DNA of 16,138 nt from Betaproteobacteria bacterium RBG_16_58_11 (GTDB lineage Bacteria; Pseudomonadota; Gammaproteobacteria; Burkholderiales; Thiobacteraceae): contig MEQN01000060.1 in NCBI GenBank assembly GCA_001770235.1, forward strand, positions 1 to 16,138, read 5' to 3'. Position numbers and translations under genes: made by a program. Numbering within the stretch: the stretch's first letter is position 1; each line of letters opens with the position of its first letter. This document shows positions 6,946 through 14,324 of this stretch, piece by piece. The notes beneath the pieces were generated by a model. The model did not search any database. It saw only the letters and a list, made by a program, of their open reading frames with translations, and was not told where the DNA came from.

Positions 6946-7992
6946 TCACAATTCGTAGAGCATCAAATCGGTGACGGAATTCGCCCATTCGGCGAACTCG
7001 GGCACGGCGAACAGCGGCTTGCCGACCGAGCGATGCAAGTCGGTCACCAACATCACGCCCATCTCACGCTGCGGGAAACGCCGTGCGTAGTTGAGGATAT
7101 TACCCAACACCCGGTTTCCCTCCGCCGTATCCTTCGCCAGCACCGCGCGCCGCACCAAGGCCGCGGCGACCCCATATTGCAAATCGATGCCGGGCGGCAC
7201 ATGCGACTCGATGCCCTGCAATATGCCGTCGATATCGGGCAGTTGGTCCATGCTATCGACGAAGGCCTTGACCTCGATGCCGGCGGCGGGGCCGACACAG
7301 GCTTGCAGCGCATCTCGCAGCAACACCGGCATTTCAACAAACTTTTTCAGCGCGCGGTGCGCGAATTCCCAGGAGCGCGGCGAGGGAAACGCAATCGGGT
7401 TATGCGCCGGATCGAAATTGAACAGCAAGTCGGGGCGAAAGCGCAGAAAACCGATAATGCGCTCGTCGATGCCACGGCCATGCGCCCAGGCGACCCAGTC
7501 ATCCAAATGCGCCTCCACTTCATAATGCGTGAAGCGGTTGGCGAGCGGCGCGGGCATGCTATAGGTCACGCCGCGATCGCCTTGGCGATTGCCGGCGGCG
7601 AAAATCGCCCAGCCATCGGGGATGAAATATTCACCCAAGCGCCGATCCAGAATCAATTGATACGCGGCGGTCGAGACCGTGGGCGCGGCGGAGGTGATCT
7701 CGTCCAAGAATAAAATACCGGTCGGCCCATGACGCTGAGCATCGGGCAACATGGAAGGAATCGCCCATTCAACCCGGTCGTTCAAGCGGAACGGGATGCC
7801 GCGCAAATCGGTCGGCTCCATTTGCGACAAGCGGATATCGATCAGCGGCACGCGATGCTTGTCCGCAATCTGCGCGATGATTTGCGACTTGCCGACGCCG
7901 GGCGGGCCCCACAACATCACCGGCGTGTGCTGGCCGGTTAAGGTGCTATTGAATTCGCGGTCGAGAATCGCGGCGATATGAGTCGGTCGCAT
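6946..7992 (-). CDS. MoxR-family AAA+ ATPase
   Basis: This is a 348-residue cytoplasmic ATPase. Walker A is GPPGVGKS (29-36), Walker B is ILFLDE (93-98), sensor 1 is Asn135 in FAAGN, and a likely arginine finger is Arg153 in ANRF. The segment EVEAHLDDWVAWAHGRGID and the C-terminal helical lid fit the COG0714 group that is encoded with DUF2201/VWA proteins. MoxR enzymes act as chaperone-like remodelling motors, often with a VWA partner that binds or selects the client; the client here is unknown. The start at 7992 places the first beta-strand and Walker A at the usual distance. GGA about 10 nt upstream is a modest ribosome site. The gene is first in its operon, transcribed away from the NUDIX gene, and is followed by the VWA gene. 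Confidence 0.9.
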   Translation of the reverse strand: MRPTHIAAILDREFNSTLTGQHTPVMLWGPPGVGKSQIIAQIADKHRVPLIDIRLSQMEPTDLRGIPFRLNDRVEWAIPSMLPDAQRHGPTGILFLDEITSAAPTVSTAAYQLILDRRLGEYFIPDGWAIFAAGNRQGDRGVTYSMPAPLANRFTHYEVEAHLDDWVAWAHGRGIDERIIGFLRFRPDLLFNFDPAHNPIAFPSPRSWEFAHRALKKFVEMPVLLRDALQACVGPAAGIEVKAFVDSMDQLPDIDGILQGIESHVPPGIDLQYGVAAALVRRAVLAKDTAEGNRVLGNILNYARRFPQREMGVMLVTDLHRSVGKPLFAVPEFAEWANSVTDLMLYEL

Positions 7993-8272
7993 GCATTAGT
8001 CCAATTCGATTTTGGCCACGCCCAAAGCCCTACAAAAATTGAGTGAATGCGCTGCGTGGCGCGCTGAAGCATCGATTTTAAACGGATTCGCGCGCGATCA
8101 GCACTATCGTGCAGGGTGAAATTTTGATAAGTTCGAAAACACCCATTCGATAAAAGCTTGTAGCCGCGAATTAACGCTAATTTACGCGAATATCCATGCG
8201 GTTTTATTTCGCGTAAATTAGCGTTAATTCGCGGCAAATATTTTCTAAACGCTGTTCAACCTAGATGACCTT
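7993..8272. other. Divergent intergenic region between MoxR and NUDIX genes
   Basis: These 280 bp separate two divergent start codons, so promoters for both are expected. On the minus strand TAAAAT at 8080-8075 could be a -10 for the MoxR gene, but its -35 is poor. On the plus strand TATTTT at 8239-8244 is a weak -10 candidate for the NUDIX gene. The main structure is the long inverted repeat at 8163-8235. An open frame that crosses it (8237 to 7938, minus) is not convincing as a gene. Confidence 0.5.
8163..8235. repeat. Perfect 28-bp inverted repeat (REP/MITE-like palindrome)
   Basis: The arm at 8163-8190 is exactly reverse-complementary to the arm at 8208-8235, around a 17-nt loop (8191-8207). 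Each arm is built of ~10-bp units: the left arm holds GAATTAACGC then TAATTTACGC; the right arm holds GCGTAAATTA then GCGTTAATTC. The AT-rich decamers joined by GCG place one unit per helical turn. There is no U-tract, and the element lies between two divergent starts, so it is not a usual terminator. It resembles dispersed palindromes that I associate with environmental proteobacterial genomes. Its family and copy number cannot be judged from one copy. Confidence 0.9.
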
Positions 8273-8812
8273 ATGAATTTTTGCAGCCATTGCGGCGGGC
8301 CAGTGGCGCTCAGCGTCCCCCCCGGCGATCATTTACCGCGCTATATCTGCCCGGCTTGCAGCACCATCCACTATCAAAATCCGAAAATGGTGGTGGGTAC
8401 GATTCCGGAATGGGAAGAAAAAATACTGCTCTGTCGCCGCGCCATCGAACCCAAGCATGGCTTATGGACGCTGCCCGCCGGGTTCATGGAAAACAGCGAA
8501 ACCACGGCGCAAGGCGCTATGCGCGAGACATGGGAAGAAGCCTGTGCGCGGGTGGAAATCCACGCACTTTATTCGCTCTACAATTTACCGCACATCAATC
8601 AAGTGTATTTGATGTTCCGCGCGAAACTGCTCAACCTCGATTTTGGCCCTGGGCCGGAAAGCTTGGAGGTCGCCTTGTTTCGGGAACAGGATATTCCGTG
8701 GGATGCCCTCGCGTTTCGCACCATCGAGGCTACGCTCAAGACTTACTTCGCCGACCGTAAAAGCGGTGGTTTTGGCTTTCACATGGGCGATATCTCGCCG
8801 CCGCCGAACTAA
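8273..8812 (+). CDS. NUDIX hydrolase with N-terminal zinc ribbon
   Basis: This is a 179-residue cytoplasmic protein. A small zinc ribbon is formed by Cys4, Cys7, Cys26 and Cys29 (FCSHCGG and YICPACS). The NUDIX box runs from Gly70 to Ala92: GFMENSE, then REtwEE at 84-89, giving the Gx5Ex7REUxEE metal-binding core. The following Gly of the consensus is Cys91 (EEACARVEI); relatives with a zinc ribbon often lack that Gly (EEANARVEI-like). The family hydrolyses nucleoside diphosphates linked to another group, such as NADH, ADP-ribose or FAD, and the substrate here is not determined. The Shine-Dalgarno before ATG 8273 is poor. The gene starts 38 bp after the long palindrome and its stop lies 1 nt from the stop of the converging fliR. 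Confidence 0.9.
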   Translation: MNFCSHCGGPVALSVPPGDHLPRYICPACSTIHYQNPKMVVGTIPEWEEKILLCRRAIEPKHGLWTLPAGFMENSETTAQGAMRETWEEACARVEIHALYSLYNLPHINQVYLMFRAKLLNLDFGPGPESLEVALFREQDIPWDALAFRTIEATLKTYFADRKSGGFGFHMGDISPPPN

Positions 8813-8813
8813 A

Positions 8814-9605
8814 CTAACCGGCAGCCCGAAACAAACCGAGCAGCTTCAAGCCATGCAGTACGCCCTCTTCCAGCAAGCGCATAATCGACGGCAGCAGATA
8901 CGGCAGCGCCATCAACAACACCACGAACCCGGCGCCAAGCATCAACGGGAAGCCGATCGCAAATAGATTCAACTGCGGTGCGGCGCGCGTCAAAATTCCC
9001 ATGGCGATATTGGCGATGAGCAGCGCCGCCAGCATGGGCAGCGACAGCATCAGCCCCACCAGAAAAATTTGCCCTCCCGCCTCGGCGAATGCCTTGAAGC
9101 CGCCCAAGTGCAATGGATCAGTCGATATCGGCACAATTTGAAAGCTCTGCACCAGGGCGGAAATCACCATCAAGTGCCCGTTCATGGCTAAAAAAACCAG
9201 CATCGCGAAAATCCCGATGAACTGCGCCAGCACCGGCGACTGCGCGGAATTTTGCGGGTCGAAAAACACGGCGAAGCCCAGGCCCATCGTCAGCCCGGTC
9301 ACATGCCCCGACATCTCGATGCTGCTCAAGACGAGCCGCATGGAGAATCCGAGCGCGAAGCCGATGAATAATTGTTGTGCCGCCATGACGATGCCTTGCG
9401 CTGAAGCAAAGCTGACCGGAGGCGGCGCCTCCAATAGCGGGGCAATCGTGATCGTCAGGAGCAGCGCCAAGCCCATCTTGATCCGGCGCGGCAGCGCGCG
9501 ATGGCCCAACAGCGGCTCAGACAGCATCAGCCCGAGAATGCGCAGGAACGGCCAGATGAATAGGGCAAACCAGGCGTCCAACTGGCTGGATGTGATACTG
9601 ATCAT
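8814..9605 (-). CDS. fliR: Flagellar export gate protein FliR
   Basis: This is a 263-residue, very hydrophobic inner-membrane protein with several predicted helices. FliR joins FliP and FliQ in the helical export-gate core of the flagellar type III secretion apparatus. Segments such as LDAWFALFIWPFLRILGLMLSEP at the start, GFALGFSMRLVLSSIEMSGH in the middle and the PLLGHRALPRR loop are typical. I chose ATG 9605 (MISITSSQLDAWF) because a longer reading from 9686 would run into fliQ and add 27 unlike residues, and because the length then matches the family (~260). It lies 11 nt after fliQ and is the last gene of the visible flagellar block. Its stop is 1 nt from the convergent NUDIX stop, with no clear terminator between them. 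Confidence 0.95.
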   Translation of the reverse strand: MISITSSQLDAWFALFIWPFLRILGLMLSEPLLGHRALPRRIKMGLALLLTITIAPLLEAPPPVSFASAQGIVMAAQQLFIGFALGFSMRLVLSSIEMSGHVTGLTMGLGFAVFFDPQNSAQSPVLAQFIGIFAMLVFLAMNGHLMVISALVQSFQIVPISTDPLHLGGFKAFAEAGGQIFLVGLMLSLPMLAALLIANIAMGILTRAAPQLNLFAIGFPLMLGAGFVVLLMALPYLLPSIMRLLEEGVLHGLKLLGLFRAAG

Positions 9606-9616
9606 CGGGCGAAGCG

Positions 9617-9886
9617 CTAGCGAATAAGTTGTGGAATGCTGGAGAACAGTTCCCGCATATAAGCGGTCATGGTGTCGATCATCCACGGCCCGGCGAGAAT
9701 CAATACGATAAAAATGACGATCAGCTTGGGGATAAAAGTCAGCGTCATTTCGTTGATGGAAGTCGCCGCCTGGAAAATGCTAACCAGCAAGCCGGTCAGC
9801 AGCGCCGCCAGCATCAGCGGGGACGCCACCAGAATCGTCATTTGCAGCGCTTGCTGCCCGATCGTCACCACGGTTTCTGGGGTCAT
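9617..9886 (-). CDS. fliQ: Flagellar export gate protein FliQ
   Basis: This 89-residue protein has two hydrophobic helices (about 15-38 and 50-75) and begins MTPETVVTIGQQAL. It carries the conserved SIFQAATSINEMTLTFIPK region between the helices. FliQ subunits wrap around the FliP-FliR core of the flagellar export gate in the inner membrane. The length is exactly that usual for the family. The start follows the fliP stop after 3 nt, so the genes are co-translated in the order fliP-fliQ-fliR. Confidence 0.96.
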   Translation of the reverse strand: MTPETVVTIGQQALQMTILVASPLMLAALLTGLLVSIFQAATSINEMTLTFIPKLIVIFIVLILAGPWMIDTMTAYMRELFSSIPQLIR

Positions 9887-9889
9887 GAT

Positions 9890-10636
9890 TCACACTCCGA
9901 AGCTGCGCACCAGGGAAGCCAGCAGCAAATTCCAGCCATCCACCAGCACGAATAGCATCAATTTGAAGGGTAATGAAATCAATACCGGGGACAACATCAT
10001 CATCCCCATCGACATCAATACGCTCGCCACCACCATGTCGATAATCAGGAACGGAATGAACACCAGGAAGCCGATTTGAAAAGCGGTTTTGAGTTCACTG
10101 GTTACATAGGAAGGAATCAGAATTTTCATCGGCACCGCTTCCGGTCCGGGCAAGGGCGGATGATTGGCCAACTTCACGAACAGCGCCAAATCTTCCTGCC
10201 GCGTTTGCCTCAGCATGAACTGCTTGAGCGGCTCGCCGCCCTTCGTCAGCGCATCGTTGAAGCTGATCTTGTCGGCCATCAAGGGCAGATAGGCGTCTTG
10301 ATAAATTTTATCCAGCGTCGGCGACATAATAAAAAAAGTCAGAAACAACGCAATGCCCACCAGCACCTGGTTCGGCGGCGATTGCACCGTCCCCAGCGCT
10401 TGGCGCAGCAGCGAGAGCACGATGATGATGCGCATGAACGAGGTCATCATGAGCAGCATGGACGGAATGAAACCAAGCGCGGTGATGAGGATCAGCGTCT
10501 GAATACTGAGCGTATAAGTCGTCGATCCGCCCGGGCCGGGCGTGCTGGAAAGCGCCGGCAAGCCGGTTTGCGCCCACGCCATCATGGGCGCGAAGCACAA
10601 TAGGGCGACTATCCATGTCCATACACGGTGCTTCAT
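9890..10636 (-). CDS. fliP: Flagellar export gate protein FliP
   Basis: This 248-residue protein has an N-terminal signal sequence ending near MMAWA (residue 22) and four later membrane helices. FliP builds the pore-forming core of the flagellar export gate. Family signatures include [18 protein letters not shown], the SPPNQVLVG loop and [21 protein letters not shown] chose ATG 10636 (MKHRVWTW) rather than the in-frame start at 10672: it overlaps the fliO stop as ATGA (10636-10633), the classic arrangement for coupled genes, and gives a normal signal peptide. The length fits the family (~245-255). Confidence 0.96.
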   Translation of the reverse strand: MKHRVWTWIVALLCFAPMMAWAQTGLPALSSTPGPGGSTTYTLSIQTLILITALGFIPSMLLMMTSFMRIIIVLSLLRQALGTVQSPPNQVLVGIALFLTFFIMSPTLDKIYQDAYLPLMADKISFNDALTKGGEPLKQFMLRQTRQEDLALFVKLANHPPLPGPEAVPMKILIPSYVTSELKTAFQIGFLVFIPFLIIDMVVASVLMSMGMMMLSPVLISLPFKLMLFVLVDGWNLLLASLVRSFGV

Positions 10637-11058
10637 GCGCCGCCCCGCTTGCGCCAGGCTTCCTTCAGCCATTCGCCAAACGCAGGCTGATTCAACATGG
10701 CTTGCGTTGTCTGCTCCGCTTGCGGCGGCCGCGGCATGCTATGCACCGGCGATACATGGCCAGGGGCGACGCCGATGATCAGCCAAGTATCGCCTACCTC
10801 CACCAATACCAAGCGCTCGCGCGGGCCGATCATGACCCCGCCTATCACGCGCATCGCACCGCCTGGGCCCATTTGCGTCGGGCCAAAACGGCGCATCAGC
10901 CAGGCGCTGCCCGCGATCGCGGCGAGCACGATGACGAGCGCGATAAATACTTGGAATAAACCGCCGAAAGAAGGAGAACCCGGCAGCGCATCCGCCGCAT
11001 ACACAAACCGGGGCAATAAAAGAAATAGGCCGAGCGCAAATCCAAACGCGGAACTCAT
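10633..11058 (-). CDS. fliO: Flagellar biosynthesis protein FliO
   Basis: This is a 141-residue protein with a hydrophobic N-terminus that may be a signal peptide (1-21). One clear membrane helix (33-55, [13 protein letters not shown] onward) is followed by a cytoplasmic domain with [29 protein letters not shown], the FliO hallmark. FliO helps assemble or stabilise the FliP ring during export-gate formation and is the least conserved of the set. The start overlaps the fliN stop as ATGA (11058-11055), and the stop overlaps the fliP start in the same way. Position and motif together make the call firm. Confidence 0.93.
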   Translation of the reverse strand: MSSAFGFALGLFLLLPRFVYAADALPGSPSFGGLFQVFIALVIVLAAIAGSAWLMRRFGPTQMGPGGAMRVIGGVMIGPRERLVLVEVGDTWLIIGVAPGHVSPVHSMPRPPQAEQTTQAMLNQPAFGEWLKEAWRKRGGA

Positions 11059-11510
11059 CGTTGCAGTTTGCGGATACGCTCCGACGGCGTGATGATGTCG
11101 GTCAGGCGGATGCCGAATTTATCATTCACCACCACCACTTCGCCCTGTGCCACCAGCGTACCGTTGACCAGCACGCTCATCGGTTCGCCAGCCAAGCCAT
11201 CGAGTTCCACCACCGAACCTTGCGCCAGTTGCAAGAGGCTGCGGATGGCGATTTTGGTGCGCCCCAGTTCCACGGTGAGATTCACCGGGATATCGAGAAT
11301 CATGTCCAGATTATTCGCGGCCGGCTGGCCGGTGGGCGCGCCGGCGGCATCGAATACCGGCATTTGCGCGGGTTGCGCGGCTTGTTCTGCGAGCGCCGCA
11401 CCCCAATCATCGGCGGCGCCGGTTTCGGCGGCGGTACCAGCGGCGGTGTCCTGTTCGGTCATTGCGGCCGCCCAGTCATCCGCGGATATCTGATCCTTTT
11501 CTTCCGCCAT
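11055..11510 (-). CDS. fliN: Flagellar motor switch protein FliN
   Basis: This 151-residue protein has a C-terminal SpoA domain (about 70-150). It includes ILDIPVNLTVELGRTKI, LLQLAQGSVVELD and EVVVVNDKFGIRLTDIITPSERI, all typical of FliN in the C-ring of the flagellar motor. The N-terminal 65 residues are acidic and Ala-rich. They hold two copies of a short motif, DDWAAAMTEQ (11-20) and DDWGAALAEQ (34-43), separated by a low-complexity linker. Most FliN proteins that I recall show one such segment. The start at 11510 has a strong Shine-Dalgarno (GGAGA, 5-nt spacing). It follows fliM after 22 nt and overlaps fliO. Confidence 0.95.
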   Translation of the reverse strand: MAEEKDQISADDWAAAMTEQDTAAGTAAETGAADDWGAALAEQAAQPAQMPVFDAAGAPTGQPAANNLDMILDIPVNLTVELGRTKIAIRSLLQLAQGSVVELDGLAGEPMSVLVNGTLVAQGEVVVVNDKFGIRLTDIITPSERIRKLQR

Positions 11511-11532
11511 GCTCGTCTCCCGCTTGTTGGGA

Positions 11533-12507
11533 CTAAGTTTCCGCCGTATTGAGGAACCGCTTCACCTTGACCGCGTATTGGCCGTTCATCTCGCCATAAT
11601 TGCATTCCAGCACCGGCACGCCGCTCACTTCGGCGGTCAGGGTGTCGGGGATGTGCAGCGGGATGATGTCGCCAACTTTCATATCCATCACCTCGCGCAA
11701 GGTCAATGTCGATTCACCCAGGTATATCTCCAGATCAACCTGGGCATCTTGCACTTGCTGCGCCATGAGCCGCAGCCATCGATCATCCACTTCCAGGCGC
11801 TCGCCCTGCATGCTGCTGGTTAGCAAGTCGCGAATCGGTTCGATCATAGCATAGGGCATACACACGTGGAAATCGCCGCCCCCCTCGCCCAGCTCGACGT
11901 TGAACGTGGTGACCACCACCACCTCGCTCGGCGTGGCCACGTTGGCGAATTGGGGATTCATCTCCGAGCGCACATACTCGAATTCGATCGGATGCACGGG
12001 GTCCCACGATTTTTTGTACTCCTCCAAGGCCACATCGAGCATGCGCTGAATGACCCGCTGCTCGGTTGGCGTGAAGTCGCGCCCCTCCACCCGCATGTGA
12101 AACCGGCCGTCGCCGCCAAACAGGTTATCGACCACCAGAAAAACGAGATTAGGATCGAAAATGAACAGCGCCGTGCCGCGCAGCGGTTTGAAGCGCACCA
12201 GATTCAGGTTGGTTGGCACCACCAAATTGCGCACGAACTCGCTGTATTTCAGGACTTTGACCGGACTGACGGAAATTTCCGCGCTACGGCGCATGAAATT
12301 GAATAGCCCGATGCGGAACATGCGCGCGAAGCGCTCATTGATGATCTCGAGCGTGGGCATGCGCCCGCGCACGATGCGCTCCTGCTTGCCGATATCGTAG
12401 GAACGAACAGCGCCTGCTTCTTCCTGCGGCCCCTCTTCCTCTGCCTCGCCCAGGACGCCTTTTAATAGCGCATCGACTTCGTCTTGGGAAAGAATTTCCT
12501 CGGACAT
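11533..12507 (-). CDS. fliM: Flagellar motor switch protein FliM
   Basis: This is a 324-residue C-ring protein. The N-terminal segment EILSQDEVDALLKG (4-17) is the conserved helix that binds phosphorylated CheY and links the motor to chemotaxis. The middle (about 45-230) is the CheC-like domain that contacts FliG, and the C-terminus (about 250-320) is a SpoA domain that pairs with FliN (LREVMDMKVGDIIPLHIPD). The length is as usual. ATG 12507 follows the fliL stop after 6 nt. Confidence 0.97.
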   Translation of the reverse strand: MSEEILSQDEVDALLKGVLGEAEEEGPQEEAGAVRSYDIGKQERIVRGRMPTLEIINERFARMFRIGLFNFMRRSAEISVSPVKVLKYSEFVRNLVVPTNLNLVRFKPLRGTALFIFDPNLVFLVVDNLFGGDGRFHMRVEGRDFTPTEQRVIQRMLDVALEEYKKSWDPVHPIEFEYVRSEMNPQFANVATPSEVVVVTTFNVELGEGGGDFHVCMPYAMIEPIRDLLTSSMQGERLEVDDRWLRLMAQQVQDAQVDLEIYLGESTLTLREVMDMKVGDIIPLHIPDTLTAEVSGVPVLECNYGEMNGQYAVKVKRFLNTAET

Positions 12508-12513
12508 GGCGTT

Positions 12514-13038
12514 CTATTGGATCACGAAGGAAGTGAAATAAACGCCAACCACGCCGTCTTTAGCGGGTTCCTTGGCGCGGATGATTTGATTGGACTGGGC
12601 AACGATGTCCGACGAGAGCTTTTGCTTGCCCTCCACTGTCGCCAACTCCTCCTGCGTCTTGTTCGAGAGCAGCAACAGCAAGGCGTTGCGTATCTCCGGC
12701 ATGCGCAGCTTCAAAGCTTCATCCACTTTCGGATCTACCACTTTGAATTGCATTTCGACTTGGAGGTAATGCTCCTCCGCATCAATTTTTTTCAGATTAA
12801 CGGTAAAGGTATCGAGACGAATGAAGATCGGCATTTTTTCCGGTTCTTCTTTCTTTTGGGCTGCCGCCTTCGGATCTTGCGGCTTTTTGCCTTTCAGAAA
12901 CCACCATGCCGCCCCCCCGCCACCGCCCCCCAGCAGCAACAGCGCGATGAGGATTATGAGCAGTTTGCTTTTTTTCTTGGGCTTTGCCTCCGCGTCGGCC
13001 TCCGGCGCCTCGGCTTCGGCTTTTTTTTTCTCCGCCAT
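12514..13038 (-). CDS. fliL: Flagellar basal body-associated protein FliL
   Basis: This 174-residue protein has a short Lys/Glu/Ala-rich cytoplasmic start and one membrane helix (about 25-48) that includes six successive glycines. It ends in a periplasmic FliL domain (MPIFIRLDTFTVNL, HYLQVEMQFKVVD, MPEIRNALLLLLSNK). FliL surrounds the stator units and supports torque and motility. The start has an excellent Shine-Dalgarno (AGGAGAG). The coding sequence contains a run of nine A just after the start (Lys4-Lys6) and a run of seven G in the glycine stretch. It is the first gene after a 147-bp gap that holds a promoter candidate, and is followed at 6 nt by fliM. Confidence 0.95.
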   Translation of the reverse strand: MAEKKKAEAEAPEADAEAKPKKKSKLLIILIALLLLGGGGGGAAWWFLKGKKPQDPKAAAQKKEEPEKMPIFIRLDTFTVNLKKIDAEEHYLQVEMQFKVVDPKVDEALKLRMPEIRNALLLLLSNKTQEELATVEGKQKLSSDIVAQSNQIIRAKEPAKDGVVGVYFTSFVIQ

Positions 13039-13087
13039 CCGCTCTCCTGATTACAAAATGCGCACCCATTCCGGCGCTGTCGGCTGA

Positions 13088-13116
13088 TTTATAACCTTCA
13101 AGGGATTTAAAATCAA
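13088..13116 (-). promoter_or_regulatory. Sigma-70-like promoter upstream of fliL
   Basis: On the minus strand TTGATT (13116-13111) and TATAAA (13093-13088) are separated by exactly 17 bp, matching 4/6 and 5/6 of the consensus. Transcription would start near 13081, about 43 nt before the fliL ATG. The fliK-fliL gap (13039-13185) shows no sigma-28 or sigma-54 match and no clear terminator. The candidate would allow fliL-R expression independent of fliK. Confidence 0.5.
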
Positions 13117-13185
13117 GTAGTTTGGAAAGAGATTTCTACCTGTTTGTTAGATGTGCGGGGAAGGGCGCTGTTGAACTTTTTTGGA

Positions 13186-14277
13186 TTACACGAAAACATC
13201 CACCAAGCCATTCCGTCCTACCGTGATGGAGGACACGCTGTGCGCCGGTAATGCCGAGGCTGGCGCCAGCTCGGGATTAACGCCCCCATGCTTCGAGTTG
13301 GATTTTTCTTCACCATGGCCTGCTTGCTGCTGGAAAGATTGCGAAGAGACATTGACATTGCCGAGCGTGAGCCCGCTCTCCGCCAGCATCTCACGCAGCC
13401 TGGGCATCGCCGCCTCGATCGAATCGCGCACCGATGCATGGGGCGACACGAACATCGCCGTCGCTTGGTCATTCGATACCGTGATCCGAATTTCGACCGG
13501 CCCCAGGTTGGGGGGGTTGAGACGTAACTCGGCAACTTGGTGCTGGTTGGTTGCCGCCCATGCCACGCGTTGTGAAAAGGCCGTATCCCAGCCGGGCGTG
13601 CCCACTTTGACATCCACGGCCAAAGGGACAGGCGTGGATGGGGGAACATTGACCGGCGCCGATTCCGCCCGCGCCGTTCCCGGCATTTGCGTGGGCATCA
13701 GCGGGGTTTGCTTTCCTTCCACCACTTCAAAACTCAAGACGTGTTTCGACGGCAAGGCTTTGTCGGCGGCGGCAATTATTGCCGGTTCTTCCGCTGTTTT
13801 TGCCGCTACGCCCGGCAATGTTTCCGGTTTGATCTCCGCTACCGGCGTTGCCGGCGCATTCGATATCGATGTCGATGTTGGGCCTGTGATCGCATTCGCT
13901 TCCAGGGATAAACGCTCGTCCGGCTTGCCCTTCCCTGCCACGACAACTGCCTGCGTGCTGTCCGCTGGAGGCGCTATCGGTAAATGCGGCAGGGGCAATG
14001 CGGATAGCGCCTCCGCCAACTGTTGCGAAGCTTGCTCGTCGGCTTTTGGGGCGATCACTTCGATTGCAGGCGCTTCTGCCTGAGGCACCGGCTGATTGCC
14101 CTCAACACCCGGCACGGCTAAGCCGGCCGTGCCCTGAGCGCTGATTTGCGCCGACAACAGGTCGGCGAAACTGCCCTCCGCCCCGCCTGCTGGCAAGGCA
14201 TTTGCATTCGATTCAGGTAATTTTCCGCCACTGTGGCTGACCACCACGATATGCGTCGAAATCGGCAGTTGCTCCAT
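13186..14277 (-). CDS. fliK: Flagellar hook-length control protein FliK
   Basis: This is a 363-residue protein. Residues 1 to about 230 are low-complexity, rich in Ala, Pro, Glu and Val, as in the secreted ruler part of FliK. Residues 234-315 form the C-terminal hook-length domain with VAELRLNPPNLGPVEIRI (249-265), the hallmark, and SVRDSIEAAMPRLREMLAESG after it. FliK is exported during hook growth and switches export specificity through FlhB when the hook is long enough. I chose ATG 14277 (MEQLPISTHIVVV) because GAGGGGA lies about 6 nt upstream. The longer in-frame reading to 14538 would overlap fliJ, add Ser/Arg-rich shadow sequence and cover the sigma-54 promoter at 14325-14340. Confidence 0.93.
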   Translation of the reverse strand: MEQLPISTHIVVVSHSGGKLPESNANALPAGGAEGSFADLLSAQISAQGTAGLAVPGVEGNQPVPQAEAPAIEVIAPKADEQASQQLAEALSALPLPHLPIAPPADSTQAVVVAGKGKPDERLSLEANAITGPTSTSISNAPATPVAEIKPETLPGVAAKTAEEPAIIAAADKALPSKHVLSFEVVEGKQTPLMPTQMPGTARAESAPVNVPPSTPVPLAVDVKVGTPGWDTAFSQRVAWAATNQHQVAELRLNPPNLGPVEIRITVSNDQATAMFVSPHASVRDSIEAAMPRLREMLAESGLTLGNVNVSSQSFQQQAGHGEEKSNSKHGGVNPELAPASALPAHSVSSITVGRNGLVDVFV

Positions 14278-14324
14278 GCGTATCCCCTCGGTCAATGCCA
14301 GCCTGATGCCGGCTTTAGGAATAG

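Noticed and set aside
6802..7713. Plus-strand frame of 303 codons opposite the MoxR and VWA genes
   Set aside because: It is an antisense shadow; the minus strand encodes clear AAA+ and VWA domains over the same bases.
7938..8237. Open frame of 99 codons on the minus strand upstream of and overlapping the MoxR start
   Set aside because: Its N-terminal codons come from the palindrome arms and it then overlaps the 5' end of the MoxR gene in another frame. There is no ribosome site and no recognisable domain.
13039..13185. Sigma-28 (FliA) promoter in the fliK-fliL gap
   Set aside because: A GCCGACAG sequence is present, but the TAAA elements lie 3 or 21 bp away instead of about 15 bp.
13181..14083. 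Plus-strand frame of 300 codons opposite fliK
   Set aside because: The minus strand carries the FliK C-terminal domain with its hallmark motif; the plus frame has no domain and no ribosome site.
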